From NCBI GenBank assembly GCA_900466875.1, contig UBNQ01000019.1, forward strand, positions 119,628-183,627: DNA of 64,000 bases, written 5' to 3'. The translations under genes were made by a program, and so were the position numbers. This document shows, piece by piece, positions 35,440-45,346 of this stretch; within the stretch, counting starts at the first letter, position 1; each line of letters starts with the position of its first letter. The stretch is from Hyphomicrobiales bacterium (GTDB taxonomy: Bacteria; Pseudomonadota; Alphaproteobacteria; Rhizobiales; Rhizobiaceae). The notes beneath the pieces are model-generated. The model was not told the DNA's origin. It saw only the letters and a program-made list of their open reading frames with translations, and ran no database searches.

Positions 35440-36456
35440 TTACTTCAGGCCGATCTGTTCCTTGGTGTAGAACTCATCCTTCACATAGACGTCGATATTG
35501 TCCTTGGTGACGGCGGTCGGGGTCAGCAACAGGGTGTCCACGTCCTTGGTCCCGTTATTGATCTTCGAATTGAACGCCGGCTTTTCACCCTTCACCAGTT
35601 GCACCGTAAGCTTTGCGGCCTCGGATGCGATGAGCTTCAGCGGCTTGTAGACCGTGACGGTCTGGGTTCCGTCGAGAAGCCGCTTGACTGCGGCAAGGTC
35701 GGAATCCTGCCCGGAAACGGCCGTCTTGCCGGCAAGGCCCTGAGCGGCGAGCGCCTGGATCGCGCCGCCTGCGGTACCATCATTGGAAGCGACCACAGCA
35801 TCGATCTTGTTGTCCGCGGCAGTCAGCGCATTTTCCATGATCGAAAGCGCTTCGGTCGGGCTCCATTCCTTGACCCATTGGGAGCCGACGATCTTGACCT
35901 TGCCGGAATCCACGGCTGCCTTCAGCGCCTTTTCCTGGCCGGCGCGCAGATATTTGGCGTTGTTGTCGGTCGGCGAGCCGCCGAGAAGGTAATAATTGCC
36001 CTCAGGTTTTACCTTCAGGACGTTCTCGGCCTGCATATAACCGACCCGCTCGTTGTCGAAGGAAATATAGGCGTCGACATCGGCGTTCAGGATCAGGCGG
36101 TCATAGGCCAGAACCTTGATACCCGAGGCTTTTGCATCGGCAACCACGGCATCAAAAACCTTGGAGTTCATCGGAACGATAACGATCGCATCGACGCCCT
36201 GGGCAATCAGGTTTTCGACCTGCTTTACCTGCTTTTCTTCATTGCCATCGGCGGACTGTACGCTCACCTTGGCGCCAAGTTTCTCCGCGGCAGCCGTGAA
36301 ATAGTCGCGGTCTCGCACCCAGCGCTCGACACGAAGATCGTCGATCGAGAAGCCGATCACCGGTTTGTCCGGTGATGCATTTGCCACTCCGGTGGTCGCA
36401 TACAGACCGGCTGCAATACCGAACGCTGCAGTCGTGAACAAAAGAAATTTCTTCAT
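35440..36456 (-). CDS. xylF: D-xylose ABC transporter substrate-binding protein XylF
   Basis: A 338-aa periplasmic sugar-binding protein with a signal peptide (MKKFLLFTTAAFGIAAGLYA, cleavage near VANA-SPDKP). The xylose-binding type is seen in VIGFSIDDLRVERWVRDRDY, AYDRLILNADVDAYISFDNE and GTAGGAIQALAAQGLAGKT. GAGGAGG lies 6 nt before the ATG. It heads xylFGH and follows the xylR gene on the same strand after a 331-bp regulatory gap. Confidence 0.93.
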   Translation of the reverse strand: MKKFLLFTTAAFGIAAGLYATTGVANASPDKPVIGFSIDDLRVERWVRDRDYFTAAAEKLGAKVSVQSADGNEEKQVKQVENLIAQGVDAIVIVPMNSKVFDAVVADAKASGIKVLAYDRLILNADVDAYISFDNERVGYMQAENVLKVKPEGNYYLLGGSPTDNNAKYLRAGQEKALKAAVDSGKVKIVGSQWVKEWSPTEALSIMENALTAADNKIDAVVASNDGTAGGAIQALAAQGLAGKTAVSGQDSDLAAVKRLLDGTQTVTVYKPLKLIASEAAKLTVQLVKGEKPAFNSKINNGTKDVDTLLLTPTAVTKDNIDVYVKDEFYTKEQIGLK

Positions 36457-36787
36457 AAGTTAACCTCCTCTTTGATGGCGGCCGTAACCGGCTCGCTTTC
36501 CAACACTCCTGCTCGCCGAGCATGAGTCCGCGGGCGGGGTATGATCCCCACCGCGGTTGTTGCCTCGTGATATGGCGTGTAGCCACCTCCGTAACCTGAC
36601 CGCGAAGACGCGGAAGTTACCTCCTCAAGGTGTATTTGATACGGCGCTTTTATTAGGTTGCAAGGCCGATATGATGCACGTACCTCAAATGCGACAATAT
36701 ATCGCATTTATTAGTGGGGACTTGTTGAAAGGTGAAACTTATCGCCAGTTTGGAGGGGCTATTGTCGTCCGTGACTGCGCTTGCCGT
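36457..36787 (-). promoter_or_regulatory. xylR-xylF intergenic region with dyad and GC-rich hairpin
   Basis: This 331-bp gap holds no gene. A perfect 8-bp inverted repeat, AAATGCGA (36687-36694) and TCGCATTT (36702-36709) with a 7-bp spacer, is a candidate binding site for XylR or another regulator. Nearer xylF, CCGCGGGCGGGG (36528-36539) can pair with CCCCACCGCGG (36546-36556) with a bulge, forming a stable leader hairpin 72-100 bp before the start. Confidence 0.5.
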
Positions 36788-37972
36788 TCAATGAACGACA
36801 GTGTTTCTCTGATATTCGCGCGGGCTGCATCCCAGTTCACGCTTGAACACGGTGTGCATGTATTGGTTGCTGGTGAAACCGCTCAGCTCCGCCACTCTTT
36901 CTAGGGAGAGGCTGAAGTCCGCCAGCAGCTTCTGCGCCATCTGAAGCCGATAGGCCAGCATGTCATCATGGACGGTATAGCCGAATGCACGGCGGAAATG
37001 GGTTTCGAGCGTCGTTCGGGACACCCCGACATAGGCCGCGACCTGGGCGACCTTGATCCCCTGTCCGGCAAATTGACGGATGTAATGGCGTGCCCGCATC
37101 ACGTAAGGGTCGTAGATCGGCTGGTACCTTGAGGACATCTGCGCATTCAGTCCTTCCGGCGGGATGATCACGCGGGTTTCATCCAAAGTCGCCCCGATCA
37201 AGCGGCGATGCAGCATCGCGGCAGCGGTCCGCCCCATGCTGCGGGTTCCCTGGCGTACGGAGCTGATCGGTATACGGGTGAGCATGCGCAGAAGAGGATC
37301 GTCGTCGATGCCGACGATCGACACCTGCTCGGGGACGGCGATATCGGCCAGGATGCAGGCCTGCAGGATGTGCCGGGCACGCGAGTCCGTCACCGCGATC
37401 ACGCCGACCGGCTTCGGCAGGCCCTTGAGCCAGGCAATCACGTCGGCGAGGATTTCGTCCCAGTCCGGTCCGAACGTGCCCTGTCCCTTGAAGATTTCCG
37501 GCTTGGCGCGATCGCGCGCGCAGAGTTTCAGGTAGGCTTTCTCCCGTTCTTCCGACCAGCGATATGAACGGGTTTCCGGCAGGCCGTAAAAAGCGAAGTG
37601 CGGCAGGCCCATGTCGACGAGATGGGTATAGGCTTCGGTCACCAGTTTTTCGTTATCTGTCGCCACGTAAGGGAAGTTGCGGGGATAATCGGCATCCCGA
37701 TGATAGGAGCCGCCGACACCGATTACTGGGATTGAAACCTCCGACAGCGCCTTGACGAAGTCGGGATCGTCGAAATCCGCAATGATGCCGTCTCCCGACC
37801 AGTCCGAGATGCCCGCGACACTGTCGCGAAAATCCTCGTGCAGCAGCATGTCCCACACGGCGCGTGTCGATTTCACGTAATCGCAGACGCCGGCGATAAT
37901 CTCCCGCCCATAACTTCCGCGTGCCTTGAACAGCAGCGCCACCTGAAACTCGTTGCGTTTCTTCGCGGTCAT
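36788..37972 (-). CDS. xylR: Xylose-responsive regulator XylR (LacI-type sensor, AraC-type DNA binding)
   Basis: A 394-aa activator. Residues 1-280 resemble a periplasmic-binding-protein sensor (QVALLFKARGSYGREIIAGV, GVIAVTDSRARHILQACILA, VSIVGIDDDPLLRML). The C-terminal 100 residues are an AraC helix-turn-helix (KVAQVAAYVGVSRTTLETHF, AQKLLADFSLSLERVAELSG, YMHTVFKRELGCSPREYQR). I chose the ATG at 37972, preceded by GGAG; the frame reaches 38050, but the shorter form matches the family length. It lies between xylF and the divergent CUT1/GH43 operon and could control both. Confidence 0.9.
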   Translation of the reverse strand: MTAKKRNEFQVALLFKARGSYGREIIAGVCDYVKSTRAVWDMLLHEDFRDSVAGISDWSGDGIIADFDDPDFVKALSEVSIPVIGVGGSYHRDADYPRNFPYVATDNEKLVTEAYTHLVDMGLPHFAFYGLPETRSYRWSEEREKAYLKLCARDRAKPEIFKGQGTFGPDWDEILADVIAWLKGLPKPVGVIAVTDSRARHILQACILADIAVPEQVSIVGIDDDPLLRMLTRIPISSVRQGTRSMGRTAAAMLHRRLIGATLDETRVIIPPEGLNAQMSSRYQPIYDPYVMRARHYIRQFAGQGIKVAQVAAYVGVSRTTLETHFRRAFGYTVHDDMLAYRLQMAQKLLADFSLSLERVAELSGFTSNQYMHTVFKRELGCSPREYQRNTVVH

Positions 37973-38138
37973 CTCATCCTCCATCAGACCCCGATTCATC
38001 CACGCTATCAACTTGGCGGTGTTTGCAAGAAAAACCTTCGCATTCATCAAGACTGTTAAAAATCATAACGGGGGGTGCAAAACCGCATGGTCTAGGCTTT
38101 GTCCATGAGCCGGGTTTGGAGCCTCGGTTCGGAGGGAT

Positions 38139-38154
38139 CTGGCATAATCGCCAG
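38139..38154 (+). promoter_or_regulatory. Small dyad just upstream of the CUT1 binding-protein gene
   Basis: CTGGC (38139-38143) and GCCAG (38150-38154) flank ATAATC, 20 bp before the start codon. It could be an operator or a leader hairpin overlapping a -10-like CATAAT. The rest of 37973-38138 shows no gene. Confidence 0.35.
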
Positions 38155-38174
38155 GCATATTGGAGGAAATTGTC

Positions 38175-39428
38175 ATGAAATCATTTTGCCTCGGGGCCGC
38201 AACGGTCCTGGGATTGACCTTGGCTGGCTCGGCGTTGGCCGATGACGTCCGCATGCTGGCGATTGAGCCGAATGTTCCGGAAGGGCGGCAATACTATCTC
38301 GACGTCGCCAAAGCGTATGAGACGGCAAATCCGGGCACGAAGGTACAGTTCGACTTCCTCGACGATACGTCGTTCAAATCCAAGCTGCCTACGCTTCTGC
38401 AGTCGTCCGCCCGCCCGGATGCCTTCTTTACCTGGACCGGTGGCGTGTTCGCGGAACAGGCCAAGGCCGGCGTGCTGAAGGATATTTCGGCCGATTTCAC
38501 CGATGCCGACCGCAAGATGTATTCGCCTTCCGGCATCCAGGCGATGAGCCATGACGGCAAGCTCTACGGCGCGCCGATGTATGCCGCGAGCGTCGTACTC
38601 TGGTACAACAAGGCGCTTGTCGAAAAGGCAGGTGTCGATCCGAAGGCGATCAAGAACTGGGAAGACCTGCTTGCCGCTTCCAAGAAGATCCAGAGCGCCG
38701 GCATCGTGCCGATCGTCATGGGCGGCAAGGACAAGTGGCCGATTGCTCTCTTCTATGGCCAGCTTGCTGCCCGTATCGCCGGCACCGATGGCGTCGCAGC
38801 CGCCGACAAGGGCGAGAACGAAGGCTTCAACAATCCGGCCTTCATTCAGGCTGGCGAAGCGCTGAAACAGCTCGCCGATCTCAAGCCGTTCCAGCCGGGT
38901 TACATGGATACGACGCAGCCCAAGGCCGCTGGTCTGTTCGGTGACGGCAAGGGCGCCTTTTATCTGGCTGGCAACTTCCTGGTCGGTGCGCAGGCGCAGA
39001 ATTCGGCCACGGGCAAGGGTCTGGGAGACGATCTCGATTTCATCACCTTCCCGGCCGTCGAAGGCGGCAAGGGGGATCCGGCCGATACGTTCGGCGGCGT
39101 CAACGGCTGGCTTGTCACCAAGGATGCGGGCAAATCGACGGTCGATTTCCTGAAATTCCTGACCAACAACAAGAACCAGACGGAGGGCGGTCGCCTGAAG
39201 ATCTGGCTGCCCATCGGCACGGATGCCCAGTCCGGCATTGCCGATCCGCGTCTGCGCCGGATCGCTGAAGGCCTTTCCAAGGCACCGCATCACCAGCTCT
39301 ATCTCGACCAGATGCTCGGAGCGAGCGTCGGTGCTGCCCTGAATGATGCTGCAGCGCAGATCGTGACCGGCGACATCTCGCCGGAAGAGGCTGCAGCCCT
39401 CGTGGAAGAAGCGCGCGAAATGCGCTGA
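38175..39428 (+). CDS. CUT1 sugar ABC transporter substrate-binding protein (SBP_bac_1)
   Basis: A 417-aa periplasmic binding protein for sugars. The signal peptide is about 22 residues (SFCLGAATVLGLTLAGSALA). Family blocks include WYNKALVEKAGVDPKAIKNW, GAFYLAGNFLVG and FGGVNGWLVTKDAGKSTVDF. GGAGG (38162) lies 8 nt before the chosen ATG, the sixth codon of the longer frame. It heads an operon of binding protein, two permeases, GH43 xylosidase and ATPase. The cytoplasmic beta-xylosidase suggests xylo-oligosaccharides as ligand, which is inference. Confidence 0.9.
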   Translation: MKSFCLGAATVLGLTLAGSALADDVRMLAIEPNVPEGRQYYLDVAKAYETANPGTKVQFDFLDDTSFKSKLPTLLQSSARPDAFFTWTGGVFAEQAKAGVLKDISADFTDADRKMYSPSGIQAMSHDGKLYGAPMYAASVVLWYNKALVEKAGVDPKAIKNWEDLLAASKKIQSAGIVPIVMGGKDKWPIALFYGQLAARIAGTDGVAAADKGENEGFNNPAFIQAGEALKQLADLKPFQPGYMDTTQPKAAGLFGDGKGAFYLAGNFLVGAQAQNSATGKGLGDDLDFITFPAVEGGKGDPADTFGGVNGWLVTKDAGKSTVDFLKFLTNNKNQTEGGRLKIWLPIGTDAQSGIADPRLRRIAEGLSKAPHHQLYLDQMLGASVGAALNDAAAQIVTGDISPEEAAALVEEAREMR

Positions 39429-39445
39429 ACCTTCGATTGAAGTGG

Positions 39446-39468
39446 GCGTGGCGATCCGTTCGCCACGC
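39446..39468 (+). terminator. Stem-loop after the CUT1 binding-protein gene
   Basis: GCGTGGCG (39446-39453) and CGCCACGC (39461-39468) form a perfect 8-bp stem 17 bp after the stop. No T run follows, so it probably protects or partly attenuates the transcript rather than ending it. Confidence 0.6.
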
Positions 39469-39500
39469 TTCACGCAACACCGGACATATCGAGGAATGAC

Positions 39501-40433
39501 ATGACGACCATGACCGGCTCACGCCCGATGCTGAGCCCGGCGGCGCGCATTGCGCGCATGCACAAGCAGGGAAAGCTGATGGCTCTCCTGCTGTTTCTGC
39601 CGCCGGCCCTGGTGTTGTTTACCCTTTTCGTCATCTGGCCGATCTTCAATGCCGCCAATCTGAGCTTCTTCAAGTGGAGCGGTTATGGCGCGATCGACAA
39701 CTTCATCGGCACCCAGAATTACCAGCGGCTTGCCAGACACTCCGTCTTTCATCAGTCGCTGTGGAATTCGCTGAAACTCATTCTCGCGTCGCTCTTCATC
39801 CAGATTCCACTGGCGCTGACGCTGGCCCTTCTCATCTACAAGAAAACCTCGGCCAATACGGCTTTCCGGCTGATCTTCTTCGCACCCTATATCCTCGCCG
39901 AAATCGCCTCCGGCGTGATCTGGAGCTTTATCTTCGACGGCGATTTCGGGGTTTCGGGGCAGATCGCCGCCGCACTGGGCATCGACCCGTTCTACATCCT
40001 CGCCGACCGGCAATTCGCCTTCCTGGCAATCATCACCGTCGTGGTGTGGAAATATTTCGGCTACCACATGATGATCTTCATCGCCGCACTTCAGGCGGTG
40101 CCTGAAGATTTGCTCGAAGCCGCCGAAATCGACGGTGCAGGCCGCTGGCAGAAAGTCTTTTACGTCAAGCTGCCGCTGATCATGCACGCGATCAAGCTTT
40201 CCGCATTCTTCGCGATCGTCGGCGCGCTGCAGGTCTTCGACATCATCATCCCGCTCACAAACGGCGGCCCGTCGAACTCCACCCATTCGATCGTCAGCTA
40301 TCTCTACACCTACGGGCTTGCGCAGCTGAATGTCGGTTATGGTGCGGCCGTTGGTGTCATCCTGTTCATTCTCTGCATGGTGACCGCCTTCAGTTATCGG
40401 CGGCTCGCCATGGGTAAAGGAGGCGCGCTATGA
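39501..40433 (+). CDS. CUT1 sugar ABC transporter permease, MalF type
   Basis: A 310-aa inner-membrane permease with six hydrophobic segments (ALLLFLPPALVLFTLFVIWP in the first) and the coupling EAA loop EDLLEAAEIDGAGRWQKVFY then VKLPLIM. GAGG lies 6 nt before the ATG. Its stop overlaps the next permease start by 4 bp. It pairs with that permease as the channel for the sugar bound by the preceding protein. Confidence 0.92.
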   Translation: MTTMTGSRPMLSPAARIARMHKQGKLMALLLFLPPALVLFTLFVIWPIFNAANLSFFKWSGYGAIDNFIGTQNYQRLARHSVFHQSLWNSLKLILASLFIQIPLALTLALLIYKKTSANTAFRLIFFAPYILAEIASGVIWSFIFDGDFGVSGQIAAALGIDPFYILADRQFAFLAIITVVVWKYFGYHMMIFIAALQAVPEDLLEAAEIDGAGRWQKVFYVKLPLIMHAIKLSAFFAIVGALQVFDIIIPLTNGGPSNSTHSIVSYLYTYGLAQLNVGYGAAVGVILFILCMVTAFSYRRLAMGKGGAL

Positions 40434-41260
40434 ACCGCCCCGGCTTTTTCCTCGCGCTTGTCCGCGCTGCCGTCCTGTCGATCGTTGCGGCTCTCGTCAT
40501 CGTGCCGCTCATCGCGACCTTCCTCGGCGGCTTTAAATCCGTCGGCGAACTGCGGGCCTCGCCTTTCGGCCTGCCGCCCGTCTGGCGCGTCGAAACCTAT
40601 ACCGAAATTCTCGGCGGGTCGGTGTTCTGGGGCTATATCCAGAACTCGTTGATCATCTCGTTTTCGGCGGTGTTCCTCACGCTGATGCTGGCCTCGATGG
40701 CGGCTTATATCTTCGCGCAGATTCGCTTTTTCGGCTCGAAATATATCCAGGCCTACCTGCTGCTCGGGCTGATGTTCCCGTTTGCCACGGCGATCGTGCC
40801 GCTGTTCCTGCAGATCCGCGATTTCGGGCTGTTGGACAATCCGCTTGGCGTGATCCTGCCGCAGACGGCCTTTTCCATGGCATTCGCAATCGTGCTTCTA
40901 CGCAGCTTCTTCCAGCAATTGCCGAAGGAACTGTTTGAGGCCGCCTATGTGGATGGCTGCGGCTATATCGGTTTCTTCTTCCGCTTCACCCTGCCGCTTT
41001 CGACGCCGATCCTTGCCACTGTCGGCACCTTCGTTTTCGTCCAGAGCTGGAACAACTATCTCCTGCCGCTCGTCGTTATCAACGACAGCGCGGGCTACAC
41101 CTGGCCGCTCGGCATCATGCGCTATCGCGGCGAGTTCATGGTCGAGTGGAACCGCATCCTTGCCTTCGTGTCGCTGACCATCCTGCCGGCGCTGATCTTC
41201 TTCACCTTCACCCAGAAATACATCGTGGCCGGTCTCACCCGCGGCTCCGTGAAAGGTTAA
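40430..41260 (+). CDS. CUT1 sugar ABC transporter permease, MalG type
   Basis: A 276-aa permease with typical segments IVAALVIVPLIATFLGGFKS and ASMAAYIFAQIRFFG, and the EAA loop PKELFEAAYVDGCGYIGFFF then RFTLPLSTPIL. The ATG lies in the stop of the preceding gene and follows AAAGGAGG, so the two are translationally coupled. The beta-xylosidase gene begins 3 bp after its stop. Confidence 0.92.
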   Translation: MNRPGFFLALVRAAVLSIVAALVIVPLIATFLGGFKSVGELRASPFGLPPVWRVETYTEILGGSVFWGYIQNSLIISFSAVFLTLMLASMAAYIFAQIRFFGSKYIQAYLLLGLMFPFATAIVPLFLQIRDFGLLDNPLGVILPQTAFSMAFAIVLLRSFFQQLPKELFEAAYVDGCGYIGFFFRFTLPLSTPILATVGTFVFVQSWNNYLLPLVVINDSAGYTWPLGIMRYRGEFMVEWNRILAFVSLTILPALIFFTFTQKYIVAGLTRGSVKG

Positions 41261-41263
41261 CCC

Positions 41264-42901
41264 ATGACACCGACAATGATCCGCAACCCGATCCTGCCGG
41301 GCTTCAACGCCGACCCTTCGATCTGCCGCGCCGGTGACGACTATTATATCGCCGTCTCGACGTTCGAATGGTATCCCGGCGTGCAGATCCACCATTCGCG
41401 TGATCTCGTGAACTGGCGTCTCGTCACCCGCCCGCTCAACCGCGCCTCGCAACTCGACATGCGCGGCGATCCCGACAGCTGCGGCATCTGGGCACCGTGC
41501 CTGACTTATTCGGATGGCCTTTTCTGGCTGGTTTATACGGATGTTAAGCGCAAGAGCGGTTCGTTCAAGGACGCCCATAACTACATGGTCTCGGCACCGG
41601 CTATCGAAGGACCGTGGTCCGATCCGGTCTATATGAACTCCTCCGGTTTCGACCCGTCGCTTTTCCATGATGACGATGGCCGCAAATACCATGTGAACCT
41701 GCTCTGGGATCATCGCGGACGTCCTTCCCGCTTCGGCGGAATCGTGCTGCAGGAATATGATCCGGTAGAGAAGAAGCTGGTCGGGCCGATCTCCAACATT
41801 TTCAAAGGGTCACCGCTCGGTCTCGCGGAAGGACCGCATCTCTACAAACGCGACGGCTGGTATTATCTCATCGTTGCCGAAGGCGGCACGGGCTACAGCC
41901 ATGCCGTGACGATGGCGCGTTCGCGCAATCTGACCGGCCCCTATGAGCTACATCCCGACACCCATGTGATCACCTCGCGGTTCCACCCGGATGCAACGCT
42001 CCAGCGTGGCGGGCATGGTGATTTCGTCGAGACGCCAGATGGCGGCACTTACATGGTGCATCTGTGCAGTCGACCGCTGCCCGGCCTCTACCGCTCGGTT
42101 CTGGGCCGCGAGACCTCCATCCAGAAATGCGTATGGGGTGAAGACGGCTGGCTGCGTCTGGAGGGTGAGAAATTCGTGCCGCAGGACGAGGTGCCGGCCC
42201 CGAACCTGCCGGCGCATCCTTTCCCGGTGGAACCGGCGCGGTATGAGTTCAACCCGGATAACGGATTGCCGCTGGCCTTCCAGTGGCTGCGTTCGCCCTA
42301 TCCCGAGCGGCTGTTCTCGCTGACGGAGCGTCCGGGCCACTTGCGCCTCTTCGGTCGAGAGTCGGTCGGTTCATGGTTCGAGCAATCGCTCGTCGCGCGG
42401 CGGCAGACGGATTTCGACTATGACGCCGAGACGGAGGTCGATTGCGACCCGACCTCGCATCTGCAGATGGCTGGCCTGATCGCCTACTACAATCGCTTCG
42501 CCTACCATTATCTCTGCGTCAGCCAGGACGAGAAAGCCGGGCGTTCGCTGCAAATCTTCTACTGCAACGGCCAGTGGCCGAACGGCATGACCATGCTCGG
42601 CCTCGACAATCCGGTGTCGATACCGGATGGCCCGGTCCGCCTGCGGGTCGAGGTGCGCGGTGCGGCCCTGCGCTTTTTCTATATGAAAGATGGCGTCTGG
42701 ACGCGGATCGGGCCGGTTCTCGACAATTCCGTGTTGTCCGACGAAAGCGGCGAGGGCGAGCAGAGCAAGATTACCGGCTCCTTCGTCGGCATCGGCAATT
42801 TCACCGGCGCCTTTGTCGGCATGGCGGCCCATGACCTTGGCGGTCTGGCGATGCCGGCAGATTTTTCGCACTTCACCTACAAGAACCTTCCCAAGGAATG
42901 A
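41264..42901 (+). CDS. Glycoside hydrolase family 43 beta-xylosidase
   Basis: A 545-aa enzyme. The GH43 five-bladed propeller (about 1-310) shows the catalytic base region [20 protein letters not shown], the pKa-modulating Asp in [14 protein letters not shown] and the acid in [19 protein letters not shown]-terminal beta-sandwich of the GH43 xylosidase type follows (about 330-545). There is no signal peptide, so it acts on imported substrate in the cytoplasm. GAAAGG precedes the ATG. It sits between permease and ATPase genes, indicating uptake then cleavage of xylo-oligosaccharides. An alpha-L-arabinofuranosidase side activity is possible in this family. Confidence 0.9.
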   Translation: MTPTMIRNPILPGFNADPSICRAGDDYYIAVSTFEWYPGVQIHHSRDLVNWRLVTRPLNRASQLDMRGDPDSCGIWAPCLTYSDGLFWLVYTDVKRKSGSFKDAHNYMVSAPAIEGPWSDPVYMNSSGFDPSLFHDDDGRKYHVNLLWDHRGRPSRFGGIVLQEYDPVEKKLVGPISNIFKGSPLGLAEGPHLYKRDGWYYLIVAEGGTGYSHAVTMARSRNLTGPYELHPDTHVITSRFHPDATLQRGGHGDFVETPDGGTYMVHLCSRPLPGLYRSVLGRETSIQKCVWGEDGWLRLEGEKFVPQDEVPAPNLPAHPFPVEPARYEFNPDNGLPLAFQWLRSPYPERLFSLTERPGHLRLFGRESVGSWFEQSLVARRQTDFDYDAETEVDCDPTSHLQMAGLIAYYNRFAYHYLCVSQDEKAGRSLQIFYCNGQWPNGMTMLGLDNPVSIPDGPVRLRVEVRGAALRFFYMKDGVWTRIGPVLDNSVLSDESGEGEQSKITGSFVGIGNFTGAFVGMAAHDLGGLAMPADFSHFTYKNLPKE

Positions 42902-42905
42902 TCCG

Positions 42906-43904
42906 ATGGCCGTTGTCGAATATCGAAATATCAAGAAAGACTTCGGGTCGGTCACTGTCATTCCCGATGCCTCGCTGCATATCCCAGACGGATCCTTCAC
43001 CGTCTTCGTCGGGCCGTCCGGCTGTGGAAAATCGACACTGCTTCGCCTTACGGCAGGACTTGAGGACGCGACCGATGGAAAGATCTTCATCGATGCGCGT
43101 GATGTGACCGAGGAACGTCCGACGGAACGCGGCATCGCCATGGTCTTTCAGTCCTATGCGCTTTATCCGCATATGGACGTGGCCGAAAACATCGGCTTTG
43201 CGCTGAAGATGGCGAAGGTGCCGAAGGCGGAGATCAAGGCGAAGGTTGAAGCCGCCGCCGACGTGCTGCAACTGACGCCGCTCCTGAAGCGCAAGCCTGC
43301 GGAGCTTTCCGGCGGCCAGCGGCAGCGTGTAGCCATCGGCCGCGCCATCGTACGCCAGCCAAAGGTCTTCCTCTTCGACGAACCGTTATCCAACCTCGAT
43401 GCGGCATTGCGCACGCAGATGCGGGTGGAGCTGGCCCAGCTGCACAAGCGTCTCGGTGCAACGATGATCTATGTGACGCATGACCAGGTGGAGGCGATGA
43501 CACTCGCCGACCAGATCGTCGTGCTGAACAAGGGCTTGATCGAGCAGGTCGGCGCACCGATTGATCTTTATAACGAGCCGCAGACCCTGTTCGTCGCGGG
43601 CTTCATCGGTTCGCCGAAGATGAACTTCTTCACCGGGCCTCTGGCGGCGGCAGCCGGCGCGCATACGCTCGGCGTCCGGCCGGAACATCTGGAGGTCGAT
43701 CGGAAAAACGGGCTTCTTTCAGGTAGCGTGCAGTTTTCCGAGCGATTGGGCAGCGATACGTTCTTGCATGTCGCTGTCGATGGCATCGGCATCGTCATTG
43801 CCCGTGCAGTGGGCGATGCGGTCTATGCGTCCGGAGAAACCGTCTGGCTCTCCTATACGCCAGAAATGACGCATCGTTTCGACGAAGCCGGCAAGCGGCT
43901 GTAA
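42906..43904 (+). CDS. CUT1 sugar ABC transporter ATP-binding protein (UgpC/MsmK type)
   Basis: A 332-aa ATPase with Walker [32 protein letters not shown], signature [20 protein letters not shown] and [16 protein letters not shown]-terminal TOBE-type regulatory domain follows ([10 protein letters not shown]...). I chose the ATG at 42906, 4 bp after the xylosidase stop; the longer frame overlaps that gene. It powers the two CUT1 permeases. It is the last gene of the operon, facing a strong hairpin. Confidence 0.93.
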   Translation: MAVVEYRNIKKDFGSVTVIPDASLHIPDGSFTVFVGPSGCGKSTLLRLTAGLEDATDGKIFIDARDVTEERPTERGIAMVFQSYALYPHMDVAENIGFALKMAKVPKAEIKAKVEAAADVLQLTPLLKRKPAELSGGQRQRVAIGRAIVRQPKVFLFDEPLSNLDAALRTQMRVELAQLHKRLGATMIYVTHDQVEAMTLADQIVVLNKGLIEQVGAPIDLYNEPQTLFVAGFIGSPKMNFFTGPLAAAAGAHTLGVRPEHLEVDRKNGLLSGSVQFSERLGSDTFLHVAVDGIGIVIARAVGDAVYASGETVWLSYTPEMTHRFDEAGKRL

Positions 43905-43912
43905 AACGAAAT

Positions 43913-43937
43913 CCTGCGCGCCGATCAGGCGCGCAGG
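43913..43937. terminator. Bidirectional terminator between the CUT1 operon and the FtsX-type permease
   Basis: CCTGCGCGCC (43913-43922) and GGCGCGCAGG (43928-43937) form a perfect 10-bp stem with a 5-nt loop. It overlaps the last codons and stop of the minus-strand permease. On that strand ATTTCGTTTT follows, so it should end that transcript well. Confidence 0.8.
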
Positions 43938-45346
43938 GCGGTTGCCGGGGACTGGCGGTAGGCAAGCAGCGCCGGCACGGCCGCAAGAATCGCAGCAAAG
44001 CCGAGGAAAATCAGCGCGAGACGCATATCCTCGCGCGTAAAGCCGACGGGCAGAATGACGCCGCTCTTGGCGGTAAAAAGTTGCGCGCCGATCTGGGCGG
44101 CCCCGAGCCCGAGCAGGAAGCCGATGCCGATGCCGAGTGCTACGAGCAAAAACAGTTCCAGCCAGACGATGGTAAATACGGAAGCGCGCGGCGCGCCAAA
44201 GGCACGCAGCGCGCCGATCTGGCGGCGTCTCTGGCCGACATGGATGACCGTGACCAGCACCAGTGCCGCTGCGACCAATCCCTGAGAGCCGGCGGCCACC
44301 GCACTCAACACCATCTTGGCGTCGCCGAGCGTGGCATAAAGGCGGGTCAGCACTTCGCCGGGGAAGACGCCAAGCGTGCTGCCGGTGCGGTATTCCTGCC
44401 GCAGCCGATAGGCGTCGGCAATTGTCTTCGGCTTGACGAGGATGGCGGGCAGGCCGGGCGTGGAGGGACCGAAGGTTTCGACGATCGGCGCATCCGGATC
44501 GATTCTGCCGTGATGGTCCTCCTCGACATGGGCGGAGGATGCAGCACCGAGCGCGAAGGCATATTTTTGCGACTGCGGAGCAGGCTTCTCGGCTACTGTC
44601 CGGGCGTGATCCGCTTGTCCTTCGGCATGGGCGTCACCATCCTCATGGTGATCTTCGCCGTCATGTGCATGGTCATGACCATCTCCTTCATGATGCTCAC
44701 CCTCATGCGCGTCTTCATCGTCATCGTGATGACCATGGTCTTCGCCAAGGCCGTGCACGTGCCAGACGGCCTGGATCGGCACCAGAATGGCGCGATCCCA
44801 AGGCGTGCCGGTCGGCTGCAGCTTGCCGGTGACCTTGTAGGCAGGGCCTGCATGGGTGTGACCACCCGTTTCGGCCGTGCCATGCATCGGTTTGATCTCC
44901 GCGCCGAGCGGCAGGTCGACCGCAGCGCCCAGCACCGCTTCGCCTTCTAGCGCGAACATCTTGCCTTCGGCAAAGCCTGTCGTGGTGTTGGCGACAAGTT
45001 TCGTGGTGGTGCCGATGATCGGATAACCGGCAAAGCTGTCCCCGAAACCAACGGGCGCTGCCCAATCGACACGTGGGTCGGCTGCAAGCTTGGTCAGAAC
45101 GCTGCCGTCGACCAAGGGCAGTGGGGCGGGCTGCAGGAAGATGGAGGAGAGGACAAGCTGGGTTTCGCTACCGGCCGCGCCGACAACCAGATCGAACTTA
45201 TCGGCAGCACGGGCGCTGCCGAGGCGCAGCGAGCGTTCCTGCAACGTCACCGCCACGCCGAGCGCGGTTGCTAGCGCCACCAGAAGCACCACGACGGCAC
45301 CGCCGAGCCAGAGACGACGCAGATCCGCGAGAATGAAGCCGATCAT
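43925..45346 (-). CDS. MacB/LolC-like (FtsX) ABC permease with histidine-rich loop
   Basis: A 473-aa permease. A membrane segment lies near residues 12-35, then a large periplasmic domain, then three membrane segments near the C-terminus (VAAGSQGLVAAALVLVTVIH, then FTIVWLELFLLVALGIGIGF, and LALIFLGFAAILAAVPALLA). Residues 196-247 (44606-44761) are dominated by His, Asp and Glu, with 15 histidines. This suggests binding of zinc, nickel, copper or a similar metal. It overlaps the ATPase stop by 4 bp. It may resemble zinc-linked FtsX systems such as the Vibrio zrg locus as I recall it. Whether it moves metal or acts on lipoproteins or a metallochaperone is unknown. Confidence 0.82.
   Translation of the reverse strand: MIGFILADLRRLWLGGAVVVLLVALATALGVAVTLQERSLRLGSARAADKFDLVVGAAGSETQLVLSSIFLQPAPLPLVDGSVLTKLAADPRVDWAAPVGFGDSFAGYPIIGTTTKLVANTTTGFAEGKMFALEGEAVLGAAVDLPLGAEIKPMHGTAETGGHTHAGPAYKVTGKLQPTGTPWDRAILVPIQAVWHVHGLGEDHGHHDDDEDAHEGEHHEGDGHDHAHDGEDHHEDGDAHAEGQADHARTVAEKPAPQSQKYAFALGAASSAHVEEDHHGRIDPDAPIVETFGPSTPGLPAILVKPKTIADAYRLRQEYRTGSTLGVFPGEVLTRLYATLGDAKMVLSAVAAGSQGLVAAALVLVTVIHVGQRRRQIGALRAFGAPRASVFTIVWLELFLLVALGIGIGFLLGLGAAQIGAQLFTAKSGVILPVGFTREDMRLALIFLGFAAILAAVPALLAYRQSPATALRA

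Noticed and set aside
33853..36375. 840-aa plus-strand frame opposite xylG and xylF
   Set aside because: Both minus-strand genes have full family motifs, signal peptide and ribosome sites. The opposite frame has none of these.
44593..44883. Met-rich alternative-frame protein and plus-strand frames over the His-rich segment
   Set aside because: They arise from the repetitive codons of the His/Asp/Glu-rich loop read in the wrong frame.
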